Of a DNA stretch of 5,269 nucleotides, positions 1 to 5,269 are shown one piece after another. The stretch's first letter is position 1; each line of letters starts with the position of its first letter. This DNA is from Planctomycetaceae bacterium. Its GTDB lineage: Bacteria; Planctomycetota; MHYJ01; SBBU01. Where the stretch lies: the NCBI GenBank assembly GCA_005239585.1, contig SBBU01000344.1, positions 1-5,269 of the forward strand, written 5' to 3'. The notes under the pieces were generated by a model, which saw only the letters and a list, made by a program, of their open reading frames with translations, searched no databases and was not told the origin of the DNA. The position numbers and the translations under genes were made by a program.

Positions 1-282
1 TCCAACATCGCCTCCTTTTTGCTTCGAATAAGAATCTAAAACTTTTTTGATTTGTTCATTTAGTGTCTCCTTCTTTACTCCGCATTGTGCCATTGTATAA
101 ACCTCGATTCCTGTGTAGCCCCAGAAACCGTCTGATGATTTTGGGTAGGCTTTGAAATCAATCATGAATTTTATCCCTTTTTCGACTGCTTTGTCGGTCC
201 CATCAGTTTGCTTGTCTTGGGTATAGCTTGGTATGTTCATTAAAAATAGAATGATTATTAGGAGAGTGGTTTTTCGCAGCAT
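1..282 (-). CDS. Secreted prenyltransferase/squalene-oxidase-repeat-like protein, N-terminal part (cut by the window edge)
   Basis: An open frame of 94 codons begins with ATG at 282 and runs off the left edge, so only the N-terminus is visible. Residues 1-21 look like a Sec signal peptide: a basic start (MLRK), a hydrophobic core of about 12 residues (LLIIILFLMNIP), then SYT, giving a plausible signal peptidase I site before QDK. The mature part begins with an amphipathic stretch (AVEKGIKFMIDF, residues 32-43) followed by DGFWGYTGIEVYTMAQCGV (51-69). The helix plus DG-x-WG plus helix arrangement resembles repeats of the prenyltransferase/squalene-oxidase alpha-toroid family, which is common in secreted proteins of unknown function in Planctomycetota. 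The first ATG was chosen because a start at Met15 would destroy the signal peptide. No Shine-Dalgarno sequence precedes it. It lies 79 bases behind glgA on the same strand, but its export argues against a direct part in glycogen metabolism. The reading frame is solid; the family call is tentative. Confidence 0.6.
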   Translation of the reverse strand, partial: MLRKTTLLIIILFLMNIPSYTQDKQTDGTDKAVEKGIKFMIDFKAYPKSSDGFWGYTGIEVYTMAQCGVKKETLNEQIKKVLDSYSKQKGGDVG

Positions 283-361
283 AATAAAAGCATTACAAAC
301 TATTCTCTTGAAAGCAAGTATTTCATAACTTGTGCTTATAAAAGGTGTGTGAGCAGCGTGG
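283..361. other. Intergenic spacer between glgA and the secreted-protein gene
   Basis: This AT-rich 79-base spacer lies between two genes read on the minus strand. It contains a weak interrupted hairpin (5 bp CAAGT/ACTTG arms at 315-319 and 328-332, with an outer AAG/CTT extension across a two-base bulge) but no following run of T on the minus strand, so it is not a convincing terminator. I found no promoter close to consensus. It is therefore open whether the downstream gene is co-transcribed with glgA. Confidence 0.4.
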
Positions 362-1783
362 TTAACGTGGAGTTTTCAAGCGATTATATAACTCTACATA
401 TTTCAGGGCACTTTTGTCCCATGAAAAATCCTGTTTCATACAGTTCTTTACAATTCTCTTCCAGAGACTCTTGTCTTGATAGAAGAGTATTGCTCTTGTG
501 AGTGTATTGACAAGGGCAGAAGAGGTGTGTCCTGTAAAGGAAAAACCGTTTGCGGTGTGATTTTCGAGGCTCAATGGGGTTGTGTTTACGATGGTATCTG
601 CGAGGCCGCCTGTATTGTGAACGACGGGGACAGTTCCATATTTCATAGCATATATCTGATTGAGCCCGCAAGGCTCGAAACGTGAGGGCATAAGCAGCAT
701 GTCTGCTCCGGCGTAGATTTCGTGGGCAAATTTATTGTTGAACTGAATAGTAACACTAAAATTCCTGCCCATTTTTTGGAGTATGTCTATATATCTTTGT
801 TCACCAGAGCCAAGAATTACAAACTGACAGTCAAATTTTTCCAATTCTTCCTTGGCTTGCACAATAATGTCTATTCCTTTCTGCTCTGCTAATCTTCCTA
901 TTAAACCAGCCACTGGTCTATCGGCAGCGACATCAAAACCGCACTTTGTTTGAAGCGCGCGTTTACACTTTGACTTGCCAGTTATGCTTTCCAGCGAGTA
1001 ATTGGAGGCAATGTTTTTATCTGTAGCTGGATCCCATTCTGTATAGTCAACGCCGTTCAATATCCCAACTAGTGACTGAGCTCGTTCTCTGAGCACCCCA
1101 TCCATTCCACAGCCATATTCCTGTGTTTTGATCTGAGATGAGTATGTTGGGCTTACAGTTGTGATCGCATCTGCAAAGATCAACCCGCCTTTTAACAAGT
1201 TGAGTCTGCCATAGTATTCAAGTTCCTTCCAGTTGAAATGTTTCCAGTCGAGTCCAGTCTTGACCATTTCATGTTGATCAAATAAGCCCTGGTAAGCCAT
1301 GTTGTGGATTGTGAACACAGAACGTGTTTTCCTGAAATAGTTGCTATGAGTTGTCTTCATGTATACCGGGATTAGGGCGGATTGCCAGTCGTGACAGTGT
1401 ATAATATCTGGTTCATACTTTAGTTGAATAAGCAGATCGGCAGCTGCCTGGCAAAAGAAACTAAATCTTTCGCAGTTATCTTTATAATCGCCATTTGACA
1501 GGGAGTATAGCTCTTCTCTATCGAAATATTTGTCATTAGCTATAAAGTAGACTGGAATGTTTTGTGGTTTCATTTTGTGGCAAATCACATAACCCTCTTT
1601 TAGTTTCACTGGGACATTTTCGGTTTTCAGGGCCTGTTCCTTGATGCATTTGTAATAAGGTGTTATAAGGGCAACCTCTAGCCCAAGTGAAGCAAGCGCC
1701 TTTGGAAGAGAGCCTGCAACATCTGCAAGTCCGCCTGTTTTGGAGAAAGGGACTATTTCGCTGCTAATCTGTACGACTTTCAC
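362..1783 (-). CDS. glgA: Glycogen (starch) synthase, ADP-glucose type, GT5
   Basis: GlgA transfers glucose from ADP-glucose (sometimes UDP-glucose) to the non-reducing end of an alpha-1,4-glucan in the cytoplasm. With the GTG start at 1783 the protein has 473 residues, close to the usual length of about 475-480. The family landmarks appear in order: N-terminal KVVQISSEIVPFSKTGGLADV with the nucleotide-sugar-binding KTGGL at 15-19; HDWQ at 131-134; TIHNMAYQG at 158-166; NGVDYTEWDP at 243-252; GRLAEQKG at 296-303 (R297 and K302 match the conserved Arg/Lys pair); PSRFEPCGLNQ at 366-376 with the expected catalytic Glu at 370; and TGGLADT at 391-397. Both Rossmann domains are complete. The GTG start fits the family N-terminus exactly and forms a GTGA overlap with the galT stop, which implies translational coupling; only a poor AAGAG lies 10 bases upstream. 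The frame stays open for 24 codons further upstream, but that stretch lies inside galT and does not look like GlgA. Confidence 0.96.
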   Translation of the reverse strand: MKVVQISSEIVPFSKTGGLADVAGSLPKALASLGLEVALITPYYKCIKEQALKTENVPVKLKEGYVICHKMKPQNIPVYFIANDKYFDREELYSLSNGDYKDNCERFSFFCQAAADLLIQLKYEPDIIHCHDWQSALIPVYMKTTHSNYFRKTRSVFTIHNMAYQGLFDQHEMVKTGLDWKHFNWKELEYYGRLNLLKGGLIFADAITTVSPTYSSQIKTQEYGCGMDGVLRERAQSLVGILNGVDYTEWDPATDKNIASNYSLESITGKSKCKRALQTKCGFDVAADRPVAGLIGRLAEQKGIDIIVQAKEELEKFDCQFVILGSGEQRYIDILQKMGRNFSVTIQFNNKFAHEIYAGADMLLMPSRFEPCGLNQIYAMKYGTVPVVHNTGGLADTIVNTTPLSLENHTANGFSFTGHTSSALVNTLTRAILFYQDKSLWKRIVKNCMKQDFSWDKSALKYVELYNRLKTPR

Positions 1784-2781
1784 AGGGCTACATCTCTTAG
1801 ATACTGTGCTGCGCTTTCTGGAGAGACTGGGTTTATATAAAAGCCTGAACCCCATTCAAATCCGGCAACCCTAGTTAATCGGGGAAGGATTTCAAAATGC
1901 CAGTGATAGTGATCTATAGGTTCCCAGTTCATTGGGGTTGTGTGAATTAGATAATTGTAGGGTGGGTTGTTAGAGACGTGTTCTATTTTGGCAATAGTTT
2001 GTCTCAATATCGACGCAAGTTCACCAAATAGTTTGTCATCTATTGCCTCAAAGTGAGATGCATGCCATTTAGGAAAAAGCCATGTCTCAAATGGAAAACG
2101 AGGTGCATAAGGTTCGACAGCGATAAAGTTGTCGGTGTTGATAACTACTCTAACGCCTTGAGAGATTTCTTGTTTTATCAGATCGCAGATTATGCACCTG
2201 CCTCGGAAATCGTAATATTGTTTGCAATAGTCTATTTCTGACTTGACACGCAGTGGAACAATAGGTGTCGCTATTAGCTGAGAATGAGTGTGTTCAAGTG
2301 ATGCGCCGGCTGCTTCTCCAACATTCTTAAATACAAGGCTGAATACAAGACGCTTGTCATTTCGTAAATCTAATATTCTTTGTTTATACATCCAGAGTAT
2401 ATCACGCACACGATCATCTGCCAGGTTGCTGAGGCTGATCGCATGTTTTGGTGATTCTATTATTACCTCATGTGCTCCAATACCGTTCATAATATCATAA
2501 ATGCCATCTCCTTGTTTTCCGATATCACCTTCGACTCGGAGTGCGGGGAATTTGTTTGGGACTACACGTATTGTCCACCCCGAAGAATCTTTAGATCCAT
2601 TTGCGCGTATTGCAGTTATCTCAGGTGGTGTTAGTTTTTCGTTTCCTTCACAAAAGGGGCAGGGTGGTGGTGGTTCATTACCGCTTTTTGTCTTGGGCTT
2701 GAATTGATCAGGCCGCAAGGCACGTTCTTGCGATACAATCACCCAACGCCCCATTACTGGATCACGTCTAAGTTCTGGCAT
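1780..2781 (-). CDS. galT: GalT-family nucleotidyltransferase (HIT superfamily): galactose-1-phosphate uridylyltransferase or NDP-glucose phosphorylase
   Basis: The protein has 333 residues and belongs to the GalT branch of the HIT superfamily, which moves a nucleotide monophosphate between sugar phosphates through a histidine-nucleotide intermediate. The first zinc site is visible as CPFC (C41, C44), H113 in ESPKH and H164. The active site is HTHSQ at 164-168, with H166 the expected nucleophile and Q168 its partner. A second CxxC (C196, C199), H240 or H243, and the HYHWH cluster (291-295) suggest a second metal site. Classical E. coli GalT has HPHGQ and no such second CxxC. The HxHSQ plus second CxxC pattern instead recalls the plant GalT-like enzyme that proved to be an ADP-glucose phosphorylase. 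The gene sits between a glucan-active GH57 enzyme and ADP-glucose-using GlgA, so an ADP- or UDP-glucose substrate is plausible (inference). The start is supported by MPELRRDPVMGRWVIVS, the usual family N-terminus. No Shine-Dalgarno sequence precedes it, only an A/T-rich leader. The gene symbol denotes family, not proven substrate. Confidence 0.9.
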   Translation of the reverse strand: MPELRRDPVMGRWVIVSQERALRPDQFKPKTKSGNEPPPPCPFCEGNEKLTPPEITAIRANGSKDSSGWTIRVVPNKFPALRVEGDIGKQGDGIYDIMNGIGAHEVIIESPKHAISLSNLADDRVRDILWMYKQRILDLRNDKRLVFSLVFKNVGEAAGASLEHTHSQLIATPIVPLRVKSEIDYCKQYYDFRGRCIICDLIKQEISQGVRVVINTDNFIAVEPYAPRFPFETWLFPKWHASHFEAIDDKLFGELASILRQTIAKIEHVSNNPPYNYLIHTTPMNWEPIDHYHWHFEILPRLTRVAGFEWGSGFYINPVSPESAAQYLRDVAL

Positions 2782-2868
2782 TGCAAAATTAAAAATTTAA
2801 AGATTCCAATCTATCTTCCTAGTTTCTTGTGATAGTACATGAAATCTTATCGGCATTATAGCGGGATA
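2782..2868. other. GH57-galT intergenic spacer with AT-rich leader
   Basis: This 87-base spacer separates the GH57 stop from the galT start. No hairpin followed by a T run ends the GH57 transcript, so read-through into galT is expected. Just upstream of the galT ATG is a nearly pure A/T stretch containing a short inverted repeat (AAATT/AATTT arms at 2786-2790 and 2794-2798). It carries no purine-rich ribosome-binding motif within the normal distance; the only purine-rich motif (AGGAAG on the minus strand, about 2815-2820) is more than 30 bases from the ATG. Confidence 0.5.
2855..2860 (-). promoter_or_regulatory. Possible internal -10 element upstream of galT
   Basis: The minus strand reads TATAAT, a perfect -10 hexamer, 8 bases after the GH57 stop codon. 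A start of transcription about 7 bases downstream would leave a leader of roughly 65-70 bases before galT. No good -35 hexamer lies 16-18 bases upstream (candidates such as TATGGA match poorly) and there is no extended TG motif. In AT-rich spacer DNA such a hexamer can occur by chance, so this is only a candidate for separate galT-glgA transcription. Confidence 0.3.
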
Positions 2869-4656
2869 TCACCCAAGTCCATACTGTATGAAAAACTCAA
2901 TTTCGTCCCCCTCTGTAATTTTTAATTCTTCAAGAGGGTAGCATATTTCAAGTACTTGGTCAAGCACATGTTTACATTGAATAATAGGGAGTTCGCGCGG
3001 CTCTGGTTGTATAAATTGGAGTTTAAGGCTTGAGGGGTCTACTTGCCTTGTAAAATCTATTCTGAGGAAGAAATTTGATTCATCTGTCCCAAAAAGCATC
3101 TGTGAGAATTGGCATTCATTGTCGTGCTCATTGATGAATTTATAGACACCTGCCGGGAGCCATTCGAAGTAGTCTGTGATGAGGCCGTCTAGTTCAATCT
3201 GAAGGAGCGCCCATGGTTTTTTATAAACTTGTTCATAATTAAGGTTTTTAATAGGGTAAAACAGCTCAAGAGGCGGATTGCTGTAGCAAGCCATGAGATG
3301 TTTGCGGAAAAGCATGTCAAATTCGACATTCAATGATGTTTGAAATTCGGGGCCAAACCACCAGAACCAGTCTGAACCTTCAGCCTCCATTATGTCTTTG
3401 GAAAATCCTTGTTCACTCCTGACTTTCTTCAGAAGTTTCCACCCCTTTTTGTCCTCTTCATGGGCAGACCAGACATCCAAGTTGTTATTAATCCATGAAC
3501 CGGGTGAAAAAGAATGTAGAGTCTCTCTTTCCTTATTGATTTTCAAATATTCACTGATAGTAATTGACTGTACCGAGTCAGACTGCAAAAGTCTGAAAAA
3601 CTCAGTGAGAAATGTTATACCGTGGTCTTTATAATGCTCCCATGGGTTTTCACCATCCAGCGCAATAACTGTTAATGAGTTATTGCCTGCCGAGTTTGAT
3701 ACACCCGCTATTTGCTGCATGAGATCGACTGCCGCTTCTTTTGGTTTGGAGTTTTTATAGTCAAAGCTTATCAGATTCGATAGTAACTTTGATCGAAAGA
3801 CCATGTCAATCCCGCCCAAGTTGTATGGTAAGTTTTTTGGGAGGTTGTAGATTACGTCTTCATCTGCTATGAGCCATTCTACACCGTTTTCCTTGATTAG
3901 CCTAGCGCCTTCCATACTAACGGCCAGTTCAGATGGCCACATCCCTTTTGGCTTCTTTCCAAAGGCGGACGTGAAACAATCGATGCCTTGGATTATTTGT
4001 TTATTTGCATCTTCCCTCAGCTCATTTTGTATGAGCAGCGGTATGATTGGGTGATAAAAAGGACTGGTAATAAGCTCAACCTTGCCGCTCTGGTATAAAT
4101 TTTTAAACTTTTCTACAACCTCATTCATGCAGTTTTTCTGGACATTAAGAATGTGGGATCTTTCTTCTGATGTGAAATTCGAGCCTGTTGATTTTAGTTT
4201 TTTGAGAAGAGGATCGCGATCAATTATTTTCTGGCTTGTCCATGCAAGATTGAAATGAACTGTCAGATCAAGGATATCGAGATCTGTAAAGTATCTTCCC
4301 TGCATGCGCTTTTCATAAAGTTCTAGGTATCTCGGGGAAGGTTTAATCATCGTTTCAAAATTTGCCATGAAGAACTTGTTCACTAGGAATTCCCTTTCTT
4401 GTTGCGTTAGTTCATTAACTGGTTTGGATGACAGGTCAAAATAAAAATCAGAGGTGGGATTTAAGAGTTGTTCAATCAAAGTGGGAGTGAAATTAAATGT
4501 ACATCTTATGTCTGGAAAGTCATCGAGTATCAGGGCCATTGGAAGGTAGTTTTTTGCTGCATGCAGCCTAACCCACGGTAGAATCCCTTTGTTTTTAATC
4601 TGGTAGCTAGGTTGGTGAAAGTGCCAAATAATTGCTAAATAATGGGCGTCTGCCAT
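2869..4656 (-). CDS. GH57 family alpha-glucan-active enzyme (alpha-amylase / glucanotransferase type), cytoplasmic
   Basis: With the ATG at 4656 the protein has 595 residues. It carries the ordered GH57 conserved regions: WHFHQP (11-16, region 1); GKVELITSPFYHP (191-203, region 2); GMWPSELAVS (238-247, region 3), whose E243 is the expected nucleophile; ALDGENPWEHY (332-342, region 4), whose D334 is the expected acid/base; and a later AEGSDWFWWFG block (425-435). A C-terminal beta-type segment follows, including DYFEWLPAGVYKF (495-507). Members of this branch are annotated as alpha-amylase, amylopullulanase or 4-alpha-glucanotransferase; the motifs do not fix the specificity. There is no signal peptide, so the substrate is probably intracellular glycogen or maltodextrin, in keeping with glgA downstream. 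An ATG ten codons further out (4686) is in frame but lies inside the probable promoter spacer, and the start at MADAHYLAIIWHFHQP fits the family better. It is the first gene of the likely GH57-galT-glgA operon. Confidence 0.92.
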   Translation of the reverse strand: MADAHYLAIIWHFHQPSYQIKNKGILPWVRLHAAKNYLPMALILDDFPDIRCTFNFTPTLIEQLLNPTSDFYFDLSSKPVNELTQQEREFLVNKFFMANFETMIKPSPRYLELYEKRMQGRYFTDLDILDLTVHFNLAWTSQKIIDRDPLLKKLKSTGSNFTSEERSHILNVQKNCMNEVVEKFKNLYQSGKVELITSPFYHPIIPLLIQNELREDANKQIIQGIDCFTSAFGKKPKGMWPSELAVSMEGARLIKENGVEWLIADEDVIYNLPKNLPYNLGGIDMVFRSKLLSNLISFDYKNSKPKEAAVDLMQQIAGVSNSAGNNSLTVIALDGENPWEHYKDHGITFLTEFFRLLQSDSVQSITISEYLKINKERETLHSFSPGSWINNNLDVWSAHEEDKKGWKLLKKVRSEQGFSKDIMEAEGSDWFWWFGPEFQTSLNVEFDMLFRKHLMACYSNPPLELFYPIKNLNYEQVYKKPWALLQIELDGLITDYFEWLPAGVYKFINEHDNECQFSQMLFGTDESNFFLRIDFTRQVDPSSLKLQFIQPEPRELPIIQCKHVLDQVLEICYPLEELKITEGDEIEFFIQYGLG

Positions 4657-4665
4657 AATGCAACC

Positions 4666-4693
4666 ATTATACTCTTTAGAGTACATTCGTCAA
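4666..4693 (-). promoter_or_regulatory. Near-consensus sigma-70-type promoter of the GH57-galT-glgA operon
   Basis: On the minus strand, TTGACG (4693-4688, five of six consensus bases) is followed by a 16-base spacer and a perfect TATAAT (4671-4666). Only nine bases (GGTTGCATT) separate the -10 hexamer from the ATG at 4656. Transcription starting about 7 bases after the -10 would leave a 5' leader of only a few bases, making the GH57 mRNA leaderless or nearly so. This agrees with the absence of a Shine-Dalgarno motif at that start, and it excludes the in-frame ATG at 4686, which falls in the spacer. The start-site position is inferred, not seen. Confidence 0.7.
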
Positions 4694-4821
4694 AAACGCT
4701 TGATTTTGCTCGGCTAGAATGATCTAATATTTGTAGACATTTCGGTCAACAAGGTTATAAAGATGGCCCATACGATGCGTGACTAGCATTAATAAACTGG
4801 TTTCGGGGATAAAAGTACCCG
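4687..4821. other. Divergent intergenic region between the GH57 operon and coaE
   Basis: These 135 bases lie between the diverging GH57 and coaE genes and should hold regulatory signals for both. The left end carries the -35 part of the GH57 promoter. The middle holds a candidate coaE promoter. I saw no long palindrome that could be a clear operator, and no open frame worth calling. Confidence 0.5.
4734..4761 (+). promoter_or_regulatory. Candidate coaE promoter
   Basis: On the plus strand, TAGACA (4734-4739) and TATAAA (4756-4761) each match five of six consensus bases of the -35 and -10 hexamers, with a 16-base spacer, the same spacing as the GH57 promoter on the other strand. Transcription would begin near 4768, about 54 bases before the TTG start of coaE. 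Plausible, but AT-rich DNA makes chance matches common. Confidence 0.4.
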
Positions 4822-5269
4822 TTGAATAGGATAGTTATAGGGTTAATAGGAGGAATTGGGAGCGGAAAAAGCACAGTTGCGAAAATCTTGAAGGAATATG
4901 GTGCAAGAGTGATCAATGCTGACAAAATAGGTCACGAGCTCCTCAAAAAGCCAGAAATTCAGCAGATGTGTGCTGATATTTGGGGGATAGGTCTATCTAA
5001 AAATGGCAGGATAAACAGGGCAAAGCTAGCCTCTATTGTCTTTAAAGATATGGGCTCACTCAATAAATTACAGAGAGTTCTTCATCCAAGAATAAAATCT
5101 AGAATAGAGCTTGAGGTTCGAAAAGCAAAAGGACTATTTGTGATTGATGCCCCACTTCTTGTTGAATCAAACATATCAAGATTATGTGATATTTTGATAT
5201 TCGTTAAAACAGCCCATAAATCAAGGATTGCCAGGGTTAGGAAATCGAGAGGGTGGGATTCAAAAGAGA
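4822..5269 (+). CDS. coaE: Dephospho-CoA kinase, N-terminal part (cut by the window edge)
   Basis: CoaE phosphorylates the 3'-hydroxyl of the ribose of dephospho-CoA with ATP, the last step of coenzyme A synthesis, in the cytoplasm. The visible 149 codons carry the Walker A loop GGIGSGKST (10-18), NADKIGHELL (32-41) with the conserved Asp at 34, NRAKLASIVF (65-74), LHPRI (87-91), DAPLLVE (109-115), and the start of the lid region around RKSRGWDSKE (140-149). Roughly the last quarter of a typical protein of about 200 residues lies beyond the right edge. The start is inferred to be TTG at 4822: a TAA in the same frame at 4810-4812 rules out anything further upstream, no ATG or GTG lies between, and TTG gives the family N-terminus MNRIVIGLIGG. 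The only upstream purine-rich stretch is a poor GGGGAT, 11 bases before the start. It is divergent from the glycogen operon and functionally unrelated to it. Confidence 0.93.
   Translation, partial: MNRIVIGLIGGIGSGKSTVAKILKEYGARVINADKIGHELLKKPEIQQMCADIWGIGLSKNGRINRAKLASIVFKDMGSLNKLQRVLHPRIKSRIELEVRKAKGLFVIDAPLLVESNISRLCDILIFVKTAHKSRIARVRKSRGWDSKE

Noticed and set aside
312..337. Interrupted hairpin downstream of glgA as a rho-independent terminator
   Set aside because: The stem is short and bulged and no T run follows on the minus strand.
384..685. Open frames of about 70-95 codons on both strands within glgA
   Set aside because: They overlap well-supported GlgA coding sequence, show no recognisable motifs and have no start signals.
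1784..1855. 24-codon N-terminal extension of glgA from an ATG at 1855
   Set aside because: It lies wholly inside the 3' end of galT, is rich in Arg, Ser and Lys, and does not resemble GlgA; the GTG at 1783 gives the exact family N-terminus.
2053..2707. Three plus-strand open frames of 62-70 codons antisense to galT
   Set aside because: They are antisense shadows of a well-supported gene, with low-complexity, non-protein-like translations.
3392..4054. Plus-strand open frames antisense to the GH57 gene
   Set aside because: They are shadows of the GH57 coding sequence; no motif, start signal or independent support.
4657..4686. Ten-residue N-terminal extension of the GH57 protein from an ATG at 4686
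   Set aside because: The ATG falls in the spacer of a near-consensus promoter, has no ribosome-binding motif, and adds residues before the conserved GH57 N-terminus.
4849..4853. GGAGG motif near the start of coaE as a ribosome-binding site
   Set aside because: It falls inside the codons of the Walker A loop (Gly-Gly), with no start codon at a suitable distance downstream in any relevant frame.
1..5269. CRISPR array, insertion sequence, tRNA/rRNA gene or defence system
   Set aside because: No spaced direct repeats, no transposase-like frame or terminal inverted repeats, no recognisable structural RNA; the whole window is explained by metabolic genes and short spacers.

Overview
The window appears to be ordinary chromosomal DNA from a bacterium with an AT-leaning genome. 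It holds a compact glycogen / alpha-glucan cluster on the minus strand and the start of a divergent housekeeping gene on the plus strand. The likely source is an uncultivated lineage such as Planctomycetota (anammox-like groups) or Omnitrophota. That guess is weak. It rests on the gene mix (GH57 enzyme, GalT-like protein, GlgA, a secreted prenyltransferase/squalene-oxidase-repeat-like protein), on non-ATG starts, and on the near absence of Shine-Dalgarno sequences ahead of the starts.

Layout, right to left in the direction of minus-strand transcription: a GH57 alpha-glucan-active enzyme (4656-2869); an 87-base gap; a GalT-family nucleotidyltransferase (2781-1780); glycogen synthase GlgA (1783-362), whose GTG start overlaps the galT stop by four bases; a 79-base gap; and the first 94 codons of a secreted protein with a signal peptide (282-1), cut by the left edge. 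On the plus strand, after a 135-base divergent intergenic region, the dephospho-CoA kinase gene coaE starts at a TTG (4822) and runs off the right edge.

The three central genes make sense as one unit. GlgA extends alpha-1,4-glucan from ADP-glucose. The GH57 protein has no signal peptide, so it probably acts on the same glucan in the cytoplasm by hydrolysis, transglycosylation or branching. The GalT-like protein handles a sugar-1-phosphate/NDP-sugar couple that feeds or drains the glucosyl-nucleotide pool. Its active site reads HTHSQ and it has a second CxxC metal site. This resembles the plant ADP-glucose phosphorylase-type branch more than classical E. coli GalT, so its annotation as galactose-pathway GalT should be treated cautiously.

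The clearest regulatory signal is a near-consensus sigma-70-type promoter (TTGACG, 16-base spacer, TATAAT) immediately before the GH57 gene. It is so close to the ATG that the transcript should be leaderless or nearly so. I saw no mobile element, CRISPR array, RNA gene or convincing terminator, and nothing that amounts to a wholly new system.
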